This document shows positions 1-7,392 of a stretch of 22,459 bases of DNA, one piece after another. A model generated the notes under the pieces. It saw only the letters and a program-made list of their open reading frames with translations. It was not told the origin of the DNA and ran no database searches. Origin of the DNA: Christensenellaceae bacterium. GTDB taxonomy: Bacteria > Bacillota > Clostridia > Christensenellales > Aristaeellaceae. Location: positions 1 through 22,459 of the forward strand of contig JADGQP010000086.1 in the NCBI GenBank assembly GCA_017881705.1, written 5' to 3'. The position numbers and the translations under genes were made by a program. The first letter of the stretch is position 1; the number at the start of each line of letters is the position of its first letter.

Positions 1-40
1 AAGGATGAGGTCACGCGTTCGAATCGCGTCATCAGCTCCA
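1..40 (+). tRNA. tRNA 3' part, probably tRNA-Thr (truncated by window edge)
   Basis: What is visible is the 3' side of the anticodon stem (GGATG), a variable loop (AGGTC), a T arm with stem ACGCG/CGCGT around the loop TTCGAAT, the acceptor 3' strand CATCAGC, discriminator T and an encoded CCA. The anticodon lies outside the window. The acceptor strand implies a 5' end GCTGATG and the discriminator is U73; both fit tRNA-Thr of Gram-positive bacteria, but the amino acid identity is inferred. Confidence 0.75.
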
Positions 41-46
41 CAGTTT

Positions 47-78
47 AACCCCCCAAGCCGCAAAGGCTTGGGGGGTTT
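47..78. terminator. Bidirectional intrinsic terminator
   Basis: A perfect 13-bp stem (AACCCCCCAAGCC at 47-59 with GGCTTGGGGGGTT at 65-77) encloses a 5-nt loop. It directly follows the tRNA on the plus strand. On the minus strand it lies about 130 nt past the stop of the CocE-family hydrolase, so it can also end the 6853-206 operon. Confidence 0.75.
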
Positions 79-205
79 ACGATTTTTAATTATAGATATC
101 TTTCACTTTGACAGCAACCCTATTTTTATCGGGGAAAAAGATAATAGTACCCCCACCGAAAATTAATCTGTAAATACCTCCGCCCAAACCGTTATCAGGC
201 GTTGA
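79..205. other. AT-rich spacer, 3' UTR of the minus-strand operon
   Basis: No gene is visible here. On the minus strand a weak TTGCTG / 17 bp / TATAAT arrangement (117-89) points into the terminator and has no gene to serve. A single ATTTTTATC 9-mer (122-130) matches the repeats found upstream of the first importer promoter, but one copy alone carries little weight. Confidence 0.4.
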
Positions 206-1909
206 TTAATCCGAAATAACGGGCAGCAGCAAATGGGTGGGGTATTCCCGGTTGTGGAAAATTGTCTGCGAGGCAACCACTGTTTTCGTTCCCCAGCCTA
301 CGCGCTCCCCAGTGTTCAAGTTGCGATCGTTCGCGGGGTAAAAGCTGGAGGTGATCTCCAAACGTATCCTGTGGCCTGCCCTAAACAGGTTGGCAATTCC
401 CCCAAGTTCTATATTGAAAGCATAGGGTTTGTCCGGCTCCAGCGGCTCGGGCGTGCGGCCGTGGCGGAAACGTCCCCGCACGATGCCGCTTACCAGCGGA
501 AACACGCGGCTGTGCTCGTCCACGTCGGAAAGCCGGGCAAAAAAGTCGGTATCCACCGCCGAAGTAGCCGCATATAGGCACAGGCTAACCATGCCGGTAA
601 CTTCCAAATCGGCCTGCAGCGGTTCGGAGAGATAGCTCAGCAGATCAGGGCGGGCCTCCAGCGCGGTGGGGTCGGCCAGTAACGTGCGCCCCTGTGCGTC
701 GGTATAATCAGAAGGGAAAGGGTTGGCCGGGTCGTAATCATAACGCTGCGGGGGTTCGTCCGCAGGGGTTTGCCCGTTTAAGGAGCCCCGTCGGGTTTCC
801 CCGCTGCCGTGCAGGTACCATGCCTGCGGCAAGGCCCGGTGCGGCGGCCATTCCGTTTCCTCCCGCCATCGGTTTGCGCCAAGCACGTACAGCAGCACCG
901 GCGTTTCGCGGTCCACGCCGTTATCCTTGCCCTTCAGCCAACGGTCAAACCAACGGTGCATCAGGTTGCGGATGCCCCGACCCTCGCCGCTGTTTTCCGA
1001 ACCGAAATCCTCGCCATCCACCCGGGCTGAAATCCCGCCGCCATGCACCCACGGGCCGATAATCAGTCGGCTCTGCGCCTTGGCGCGCGCGGTGCCGTGC
1101 GTGTAGATTTCACGGTAGTTGTCCAGCGTGCCGTCCTTGGCTATATCAAACCAGCCCGTCAGGTGCAGCATTGGCAGGTCAATGCCCTTAAGGCGGATCG
1201 GCCGGTGGCTGGAACGCAGGTAAGCGTCATCTTCCACGCCGTCCACCAGATTCACATAATCGTGCAGCAAAGGCACGCCCTCAATGCGCGCGGCCTGGGT
1301 ATCGCGGGCGGGCAAAACCATCATCAACTCGTTCCAGCGGGCGCTGTAATCGGCTATCGTTGCACGGATGCGCTGTTTGTCCGCCTCCGACAGCTGCGCA
1401 CGGTTCAGCGAATCCAACACCCTGCCGTACAGCCACATCAGGTGGAAACAGCCGTAGGTGTTGGCTTTGGTTATGCTGAAGGGGTTAAGCGCATCGTTTT
1501 GGAAGGGGCAAATCGTTTTAAGATGCGGCGGGTTTCCCTCCGCCGCGGCCATTTGCGTAAAGCCGAAATAGGATAGTCCGAACATGCCGACGTTTCCGTC
1601 GCACCAGGACTGGGCGGCAATCCACTCCACGGTATCGTATCCGTCCGCAACCTCGTTGCCCCCACTGGCAAGCAGCGTACCTTCGGAGGCCCCGGTGCCC
1701 CGAACATCCTGTATCACCACGTGGTAGCCCGCGTCGGCCAGCGCATCGCAATCGCCATACAGCCATTCGCCGGCGATGCCTTCTTTTAAATAAGGCGTTC
1801 TCAGCAGTACGGCAGGCAAACGGTCGCCTCTCTCCGGGCTGTACACATCGCAGGCCAGTTTTGTTCCGTCACGCATGGGAACCTGAACATTTCTGCGTAT
1901 TACCGCCAT
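206..1909 (-). CDS. CocE/NonD family hydrolase (S15-type esterase/acylhydrolase)
   Basis: This 567-residue protein has the layout of the cocaine esterase / X-Pro dipeptidyl-peptidase (S15) family: an alpha/beta-hydrolase domain, an inserted helical cap (about residues 140-240) and a C-terminal jelly-roll domain from about 350 on. The catalytic set appears intact by position: oxyanion tyrosine Y40 in RTPY, nucleophile S113 in GLSYFG, acid D255 in GWFD and H289 in GPWVHG. There is no signal peptide, so it should act in the cytoplasm on an ester or amide taken up by the transporters encoded upstream. An AGGAGG site 7 nt before the ATG supports the start. It is the last gene of the operon, 160 nt after the MFS gene. 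The natural substrate cannot be told from sequence; an acyl ester is more likely than a peptide given the neighbours. Confidence 0.9.
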   Translation of the reverse strand: MAVIRRNVQVPMRDGTKLACDVYSPERGDRLPAVLLRTPYLKEGIAGEWLYGDCDALADAGYHVVIQDVRGTGASEGTLLASGGNEVADGYDTVEWIAAQSWCDGNVGMFGLSYFGFTQMAAAEGNPPHLKTICPFQNDALNPFSITKANTYGCFHLMWLYGRVLDSLNRAQLSEADKQRIRATIADYSARWNELMMVLPARDTQAARIEGVPLLHDYVNLVDGVEDDAYLRSSHRPIRLKGIDLPMLHLTGWFDIAKDGTLDNYREIYTHGTARAKAQSRLIIGPWVHGGGISARVDGEDFGSENSGEGRGIRNLMHRWFDRWLKGKDNGVDRETPVLLYVLGANRWREETEWPPHRALPQAWYLHGSGETRRGSLNGQTPADEPPQRYDYDPANPFPSDYTDAQGRTLLADPTALEARPDLLSYLSEPLQADLEVTGMVSLCLYAATSAVDTDFFARLSDVDEHSRVFPLVSGIVRGRFRHGRTPEPLEPDKPYAFNIELGGIANLFRAGHRIRLEITSSFYPANDRNLNTGERVGWGTKTVVASQTIFHNREYPTHLLLPVISD

Positions 1910-2069
1910 ACAATTGCCTCCTAAAGCAGCCTTTGGTTACGGTAAATACTGTTTCCAACGAGTACACGCGGCAAAAAAACAGAAATGATGAGATTGCGTC
2001 GTGCCGATTTCTGGTTTGCGGTACCCGCCGCTCATTTCCGCGCGGTATTTACAGGTTATGGGTTCCTGT
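1910..2069. other. Intercistronic gap in the first importer operon
   Basis: This 160-bp gap lies between the MFS stop and the CocE-family start. Apart from the AGGAGG ribosome binding site of the hydrolase I see no convincing promoter or terminator, so read-through from the operon is the simplest reading. Confidence 0.4.
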
Positions 2070-3263
2070 TTACGCGCGTTTCCGCTTTTTAGGATTGAAC
2101 ACCGCAAACAGCACACAGGACAGCGCCATCGGTATCGCAAACAGGGCGAACGCCAGCCCGTAATCCCCGCCGGAACTATCTACCACCTGGCCAGCCAGCC
2201 AGGGCGATACACCCTGCCCGATGTCCGAACCGATATAGAACGTGCTGGACGCGGCTCCGCGTTTGTCCGGCGTAACGTTCTTGATGCACTCCGCCTGTAG
2301 GGCCGGGCGCACAATGCCCGTGCCGATGGTTATGATTACGGCGGACACGGCGAACATCCAAACCGCGGGGGGCCGCCACAGCAGTAAAAAGCCCACAATC
2401 ATCAAGCCCGTTCCCAGGTACATCGCGGTGGCCGTGCCTTGCCTGTCGGACATTTTGCCAAACGCAAGCCGGGTTATGCACAGGGTAATCGCGCTAAGCG
2501 TAAAGAACCAGCCTATGTTTTCCACGCCCATCGATGCGCCGTATAACGGAATCAGGCTGTTCTCCACCCCGCCGGTCGCCGATATGGCAATGTTGATGCC
2601 CGCGAAAAGCAGGCTTTCGGTCGCAATGATATCCCCCCAACGGATCTTGTGCCTGCCGGCTACCTCCGCGCACACAGGCAAATCATTCCCCTGAAAATCC
2701 AGTGTCAGCGCGATGAACCCTCCCACGGTTACAATCAACGCCGATACGGCAAAATTCACCGGAAACCCTGAGGTATTCGCCAGCGCAAGGCCAAGCGACG
2801 GCCCCACCACGGTGGCCAGCGCCTGCCCCAGACCAAAATAGCTTACGGCTTCCCCGACCCTCTCCTTGGGAGAGAAGCCCGGAATCAGCGCCATATTGAC
2901 GGTGCTGCTGACGCCGAACGCCACACCATGCAGGATGCGGATTAAAAACAGCATCGCGGTGTCGGACACAAACCCGTACAGAACGGTAAATACGCCCATG
3001 GCGAAGGTAGAAACCACTAAAAGCATTTTACGGTTCATCCGATCGCTCAGCAGTCCGCTGAATGGCCGAACGACCATCGACGCGATGGAAAACGCCCCGG
3101 TAATCGCCCCCGCCATCGCAATGGTGGTACCGATACTGTACGCATACTTGGTCATGGTGGTAGAGACCATCGAAAAGCTGATGGATACGACCAGATTGAT
3201 CAGCGAAAACATCACATACTGCCGGTTCAGCAGCTTTGTCGGGCGTTGTTCTTCGATTGTCAT
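2070..3263 (-). CDS. Major facilitator superfamily transporter
   Basis: The 397-residue protein is very hydrophobic with about 12 membrane segments. It carries the MFS motif A after the second helix (G70 to K79, GLLSDRMNRK) and a second, weaker copy (GKMSDR) in the C-terminal half, as expected of the two-fold repeat. It resembles drug/sugar-type MFS exporters or permeases of Bacillota; the direction of transport and substrate are unknown. Its start lies 12 nt after the stop of the permease gene upstream, with the ribosome binding site AAGGAT overlapping that stop, so the two are almost certainly cotranscribed. An MFS protein inside an ABC-importer operon suggests either a second import route or export of a product (for example a released acid); this is inference. 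Confidence 0.88.
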   Translation of the reverse strand: MTIEEQRPTKLLNRQYVMFSLINLVVSISFSMVSTTMTKYAYSIGTTIAMAGAITGAFSIASMVVRPFSGLLSDRMNRKMLLVVSTFAMGVFTVLYGFVSDTAMLFLIRILHGVAFGVSSTVNMALIPGFSPKERVGEAVSYFGLGQALATVVGPSLGLALANTSGFPVNFAVSALIVTVGGFIALTLDFQGNDLPVCAEVAGRHKIRWGDIIATESLLFAGINIAISATGGVENSLIPLYGASMGVENIGWFFTLSAITLCITRLAFGKMSDRQGTATAMYLGTGLMIVGFLLLWRPPAVWMFAVSAVIITIGTGIVRPALQAECIKNVTPDKRGAASSTFYIGSDIGQGVSPWLAGQVVDSSGGDYGLAFALFAIPMALSCVLFAVFNPKKRKRA

Positions 3264-3275
3264 TTATTCAAATCC

Positions 3276-4157
3276 TTATCCTTTGATGGAACCGATCATA
3301 ATTCCCTTCACAAAGTATTTTTGCAGGAAGGGGTAGATGCACAATATCGGTAGGGTCGCTACGATAATCACGCAGTATTTCACCAATGTTTGCTGGGCCA
3401 GCGCCGATGCTTTTACGCCGGTATCCAGGCTGCGCTGGGAGTTGTTGATCAGGATTTCGCGTAAAAACAGCTGCAGCGGCCATTTGCTGCGGTCGGTCAG
3501 GTAAATGGAGGCGGTAAACCAGCTGTTCCAAAGCCCCACAGCCACAAACAGCGTGATTACCGCGAGCGTCGCCTTGGAAACGGGGATAATGATATGCCAC
3601 AGTATCTGCAAATCGTTCGCGCCATCCAGCCTGGCGGATTCCTCCAGCGCGTCCGGAATTTCCCGAAACGACGTGCGCATAATCACCAGATTGAACACGT
3701 TGAATGCGCTGGGCAGCAGAATCGCAAGCCGATTGTCGATTAACCCCATTTTCACGATCAACAGGTAGTTGGGGATCAGCCCGCCATTAAACAGCATGGT
3801 AAATGCCATAAACAGCATAATTTTGTTGGCCGGCATAAAACGCTTTTGCGCCAGCACATACGCGGCGACTGTGGTGAGCGTCAGGTTCAGCAGCACGCCA
3901 AACGCCACATAGAACAGAGTATTGGCATAGCCGATTAAAATGTTTGAGTACCCAAGCACCGTTTCGTACCCCTCAAAGGTAAACGGGGCGATCGGCCACA
4001 GGTGGAAACCCTGTACGCGCGCCAGCGTGCTGGGGTCCGAGATGGAGCAGCTCAACACATGAAGCATTGGCGCCAGGCAGGCGAACCCGACTAACCCCAG
4101 CAAAATCGCGTTCACGGTGAGGAAAACCTTTCGGCCGGCAGTTTCCTTGATTTTCAT
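3276..4157 (-). CDS. ABC carbohydrate importer permease (LplC/YtcP type)
   Basis: This 293-residue inner-membrane permease has six predicted helices and the EAA loop that contacts the ATPase (about 172-192, EESARLDGAND then IIIP). Length and the C-terminal ending rich in basic residues and glycine match the COG0395 permeases that pair with LplB-type partners in Paenibacillus- and Clostridia-like sugar importers. It follows its partner permease by 16 nt and precedes the MFS gene by 12 nt. No ATPase is encoded nearby, so a shared MsmK-like ATPase from elsewhere in the genome is expected. Confidence 0.92.
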   Translation of the reverse strand: MKIKETAGRKVFLTVNAILLGLVGFACLAPMLHVLSCSISDPSTLARVQGFHLWPIAPFTFEGYETVLGYSNILIGYANTLFYVAFGVLLNLTLTTVAAYVLAQKRFMPANKIMLFMAFTMLFNGGLIPNYLLIVKMGLIDNRLAILLPSAFNVFNLVIMRTSFREIPDALEESARLDGANDLQILWHIIIPVSKATLAVITLFVAVGLWNSWFTASIYLTDRSKWPLQLFLREILINNSQRSLDTGVKASALAQQTLVKYCVIIVATLPILCIYPFLQKYFVKGIMIGSIKG

Positions 4158-4173
4158 ATTTCTCGCCTCCCCG

Positions 4174-5082
4174 TTAGAACATACTGGTTTCGGTATAGGT
4201 TTTGCTCAGCTTGTTGGCGCCCAGCACCAGCAGCAAGCTGACCACTGAGTTAAACAGGCCCACGGCCGTACTGTAGCCTATTTTTTGCTTGATAATACCG
4301 ATGCGGTACACATACGTCATAATCACGTCGGAGGTTTCGTAGTTGGACGGCGAGTATAAAAGCAGCACTTTTTCAAAGTTCAGGTTCATAATCGACCCGA
4401 CGCTTAAAATTAACATAATCACAATCGTCGGCAGCAGCCCCGGAAGCGTCACGCTGAGCATCTGGCGGAAGCGCCCCGCGCCGTCGATTCTGGCGGCTTC
4501 ATACAGCTCCTCATTAATGCCTGAGAGCGCCGCAAGGTAGATAATGCTGTTAAAGCCGATGTTCTGCCAAATATCGGACACGATAAAGATCGACCGGAAA
4601 TACTGGGGCAGCGAAATATAACTGGTGGCTTTGCCACCAAGAGCCGTTACAAGGGTGGAAATCACACCGCTGGAGTTGGTAAACTCAATAATCAACCCCG
4701 CCACAACGATCATGGAGATAAAATGCGGCATGTAGCTTACCGTTTGCACAAGACGTTTATAACGCACGCTCTTCACTTCGTTTAGCATCAGCGCCAGAAT
4801 AATCGGCGCGGGGAAGCAGAACAGAAGGTTTAGCAGACTCAGTAAAATGGTGTTTCTGAACGTGCGCAGAAAATACAAACTATTGAAGAAATCGGCAAAA
4901 TTCGCAAAGCCGACCCATTTACTTCCAAAAATGCCCTTGACTAACGAGTAATCCTGAAAGGAAATGGTTAACCCGAGCATCGGGAGATAACTAAAAATGA
5001 TGACGAAAACGACGACCGGGAAGACCATCCAATACAGCAACCGGTTTGAGCGATAGTTGGCGGCAAGCAGTTTCCATTTCAT
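4174..5082 (-). CDS. ABC carbohydrate importer permease (LplB type)
   Basis: A 302-residue permease of the COG4209 (LplB) type. It begins with a basic N-terminus, then a first helix at about 17-38 containing the family-typical FPVVVFVIIFSYLPM stretch, and carries the EAA loop EAARIDGAG at about 195-203. It forms a heterodimer with the next gene product and receives substrate from the solute-binding protein encoded upstream. Its ATG has a plausible GGAGTAAA site. The 142-nt gap to the upstream gene holds a hairpin that may lower permease expression relative to the binding protein. Confidence 0.92.
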   Translation of the reverse strand: MKWKLLAANYRSNRLLYWMVFPVVVFVIIFSYLPMLGLTISFQDYSLVKGIFGSKWVGFANFADFFNSLYFLRTFRNTILLSLLNLLFCFPAPIILALMLNEVKSVRYKRLVQTVSYMPHFISMIVVAGLIIEFTNSSGVISTLVTALGGKATSYISLPQYFRSIFIVSDIWQNIGFNSIIYLAALSGINEELYEAARIDGAGRFRQMLSVTLPGLLPTIVIMLILSVGSIMNLNFEKVLLLYSPSNYETSDVIMTYVYRIGIIKQKIGYSTAVGLFNSVVSLLLVLGANKLSKTYTETSMF

Positions 5083-5161
5083 GTTTTTTACTCCTTCGGT
5101 CTAGTCCGCAGAGTGGTAGACCAGTTTCAAACAATTTCATGCGGATCAGCCCGAACGCAAA

Positions 5162-5191
5162 CCGGGCGTACCGGTAAACCGGGACGCCCGG
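5162..5191 (-). repeat. Intercistronic hairpin between binding protein and permease
   Basis: CCGGGCGT (5162-5169) pairs with ACGCCCGG (5184-5191); the loop itself contains a short CCGG/CCGG stem. Flanking CCCGAA/TTTCGGG sequences can extend the structure. It lies just after the stop of the solute-binding protein on the mRNA, where such hairpins commonly protect the upstream message (as at malE-malF). That role is inferred. Confidence 0.6.
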
Positions 5192-5224
5192 CGCGTTTTG
5201 CGGTTTCGGGCTTACGAGGGGCGT

Positions 5225-6853
5225 TTACCGGCTCATGTAGCGGTCATACGCGCTCTGGTAGGCGCTAACAACATCCTGAACGCCAAGGGAATTCAGCGTA
5301 TCAACGAAGGTGCTGTAATTCGTCAGCGGTTCAAGACCCATGATGAACTTAACGGTCATCTCGTCTACGTAGGACTTAATATCGGGGTAGAGGTCGGAGT
5401 ACTTTTCCTTCTCAGCCGCATTCAGTGTGGCGTTGGTCGGATAAGTATAGGAGAAATCATCGTTGGCGCTCCAAACTTTGGACATATCCGCGGAGGTGGA
5501 TACGTCGTCGCGGCCAAGCACCGTTTCAAACGGCCAGAGGATCGGGGCGGCATAAGCGCAAAGCATATCGGTGATGGTGCCCTTGTCGTTCTTGGCGACC
5601 AGGTCGGTATACACAGGCAGCCCATCCACGAGGTTGTAGGTCTTGCCTTCAGTGCCGTAGTTGCACAGCATGAAGCCTTCGTCGGTGAAGAGCTGGTCGA
5701 TAAACTTCACAGCCACTTCGGGGGTCTTGCAGGCAGTGGAAATCGCCGCGATCTTGTTGAGGCCCGCGCCGCCCTTATAGGCACCAACATGCAGTTGGTC
5801 GCCGGCGGTCTTAACCGGGTCAGCAACGGCTACGAAGTTAAAGTTGGGATCAACTGCCGTGCCCAGGCCGTTGATATAGCCCAGCACGCCGCCGTGGTCG
5901 CTGGTGGCGGAGCACAGGTTGCTGCTCATCATGGCGACGCCGTCATCAAACGTGATGGTAGAGGTGAAATCCGGGTCGATCAGGCCTTCGGAATACCACT
6001 GCGCCATCATGGTGACATAATCCTTATAGCCATCGGTCAGCGGCCCGTACATTACTTTGCCGTCCACTTGATAGACTGGGACAAAGTTATCCGCGGGGTT
6101 TTCCATTTCAAAACCGAAACCGGCGTTGAAAGAGTTGTACTTGCTGATGCCCGTGTAAGCCAGGCCCAGGCCGCGGGTCATGCCCAGTTCATCTTTGCAG
6201 CGGGTGAGGTAGGTGTGCCAGTCGTCATAGGTTACAGGCGTGGACATGCCCAGTTTGTCCAGCAGATCCTGCCGGATAAACGAGCCGCCATAGGTGAGGC
6301 CCGGATCGTCCATGTAGGTCGGCTCGCAGATGTAAGGCATTTTGCCGGAGTCGGTCACGGCGCCGCGCGTACGGTAATCGGACGCGGCGATCGCAGCCTT
6401 GTAGTTGGGAGCGTATTTGTCTACAAGATCTTTCAGATCGTAGATGATGCCTTCGTCGATTGCGGCATCTCCGCCCTTGGTGTACTGGCCGTCAAAACCG
6501 ATAATGATGTCGGCATAGTTGCCGGAAGCCATCATCAGCGAGAAACTGGTGGCTGCTTCGCCAACGGGGGCAAGCTTCAGCTCCAGGTGAACGCCGGTTT
6601 TCTCTTCCAGAGTCTTGATGATATCCGCGTCCTGCAGATTTCCGATGATGTTGCTTACGTCGTGGGACGATACGTCCATCCACATCGTAAGTGTTACAGG
6701 CGTGTCCGTTACCTTCTCGATTTTGGTACCCATCTTTGCTTTTTCAGCAATGGTGGTTTCATTAACACCGTTGGTTGCGCTTTCGGCCAGACCGATGTTT
6801 ACCGTAAACAGAAGGCATACCGTGAGTATAATGGGCAGAATCCGTTTCAACAT
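5225..6853 (-). CDS. Extracellular solute-binding protein of a sugar-type ABC importer (LplA/YtcQ type)
   Basis: This 542-residue protein starts with a Sec signal (KR, then a hydrophobic stretch to about residue 18, with likely cleavage after the GLA at 21-23). The rest reads as a large type-1 solute-binding protein of the LplA/YtcQ group, consistent with its LplB/LplC partners and its size. No proper lipobox cysteine is visible: C13 sits inside the hydrophobic core and is preceded by LTV. The first gene of its operon, it has a GAGAGGAG ribosome binding site and a sigma-A-like promoter about 70 nt upstream. Substrates of this group are usually oligosaccharides or decorated sugars; here none can be named. 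A long plus-strand reading frame opposite it is a shadow. Confidence 0.92.
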   Translation of the reverse strand: MLKRILPIILTVCLLFTVNIGLAESATNGVNETTIAEKAKMGTKIEKVTDTPVTLTMWMDVSSHDVSNIIGNLQDADIIKTLEEKTGVHLELKLAPVGEAATSFSLMMASGNYADIIIGFDGQYTKGGDAAIDEGIIYDLKDLVDKYAPNYKAAIAASDYRTRGAVTDSGKMPYICEPTYMDDPGLTYGGSFIRQDLLDKLGMSTPVTYDDWHTYLTRCKDELGMTRGLGLAYTGISKYNSFNAGFGFEMENPADNFVPVYQVDGKVMYGPLTDGYKDYVTMMAQWYSEGLIDPDFTSTITFDDGVAMMSSNLCSATSDHGGVLGYINGLGTAVDPNFNFVAVADPVKTAGDQLHVGAYKGGAGLNKIAAISTACKTPEVAVKFIDQLFTDEGFMLCNYGTEGKTYNLVDGLPVYTDLVAKNDKGTITDMLCAYAAPILWPFETVLGRDDVSTSADMSKVWSANDDFSYTYPTNATLNAAEKEKYSDLYPDIKSYVDEMTVKFIMGLEPLTNYSTFVDTLNSLGVQDVVSAYQSAYDRYMSR

Positions 6854-6927
6854 GTTTTTGGCTCCTCTCCCTTATGGAATTTCATACGGAGTCCCGTTGG
6901 CACCGTGGGGCTCGCGTTTCTGCTTTG

Positions 6928-6956
6928 ACTATAAATTCAATAGTCCGTTGTGTAAA
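6928..6956 (-). promoter_or_regulatory. Promoter of the first importer operon
   Basis: On the minus strand there is TTTACA (6956-6951), a 17-bp spacer and TATAGT (6933-6928). Transcription would begin near 6921 and give a leader of about 68 nt before the binding-protein ATG at 6853. Confidence 0.6.
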
Positions 6957-6997
6957 TACTGAATATTTGCTAAACGTATGATATAAATTCTGGCTCG

Positions 6998-7046
6998 ATT
7001 TTTACCATATAATCGCATTTTTACCGTGGATGCGCTATTTTTATCC
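6998..7046. promoter_or_regulatory. Three phased direct repeats, candidate AraC-type operator
   Basis: ATTTTTACC occurs at 6998-7006 and 7017-7025, and ATTTTTATC at 7037-7045. The starts are 19 and 20 bp apart, about two helical turns. They lie 42-90 bp upstream of the -35 box of the importer promoter, where an AraC-family activator would bind. The adjacent membrane-bound AraC protein is the obvious candidate, by inference. Confidence 0.5.
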
Positions 7047-7287
7047 TGGCAAAGCAGCCGCAACTTCTGCCGGAACAGGAGCCTTGCGCAGTTGGCTTCT
7101 CCTTTATGGCATAGCGCGGCCGCACTGATCGTAAGTGGCTCAAATTAGAAAAACGCCTGTTTAGCTGCCGGTTTTCAGGAGGGGCCGCAGGGCGAATTGG
7201 CATTGAGGGTCGTTCTTGGCAATCGGTTTTTACCACAAACGGAGCCCGCTGGTGAAAAAGTGTCGAAGCCTTACCGTTGACAGCCTG
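7047..7287. repeat. Decayed copy of the intergenic hairpin element seen at 11748-11911
   Basis: Short blocks occur in the same order in both places: TGGCAAAGCAGCC (7047-7059), TTTTCAGGAGGG (7172-7183), GTCGTTC (7209-7215), GAAAAAGTGTCGAAGC (7254-7269) and TTGACAGCCTG (7277-7287). The palindromes between the blocks are mostly lost in this copy. No gene is convincing here; a 117-codon minus-strand frame through it looks spurious. Confidence 0.45.
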
Positions 7288-7310
7288 GGAATGGCTGATA
7301 ACAACACTAC

Positions 7311-7365
7311 AAAAAAACGGCGAAAACGCATTTTGCCGCGTCTGCGCCGTAAACGAATTTTCGCC
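7311..7365 (-). terminator. Intrinsic terminator of the membrane-bound AraC regulator gene
   Basis: GGCGAAAA (7319-7326) pairs with TTTTCGCC (7358-7365) and further pairing is possible within. On the minus strand the stem is followed by seven T (7317-7311). It lies 28-80 nt after the stop of the regulator gene and so separates it from the importer operon. Confidence 0.65.
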
Positions 7366-7392
7366 TCGTTCCAACTTAATTTTTAGCGATTT

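Noticed and set aside
89..117. TTGCTG / 17 bp / TATAAT on the minus strand
   Set aside because: It points straight into the terminator at 47-78 and the tRNA end, with no gene to transcribe in view; the -35 match is weak.
5198..6928. A 576-codon open frame on the plus strand
   Set aside because: It lies exactly opposite the clear solute-binding protein gene, has no ribosome binding site and resembles no family; it is a shadow of a GC-biased coding strand.
7021..7374. A 117-codon minus-strand frame downstream of the membrane-bound AraC regulator
   Set aside because: It runs through the terminator and the degenerate repeat, has no recognisable family features, and its sequence is better explained as translation of the repeat.
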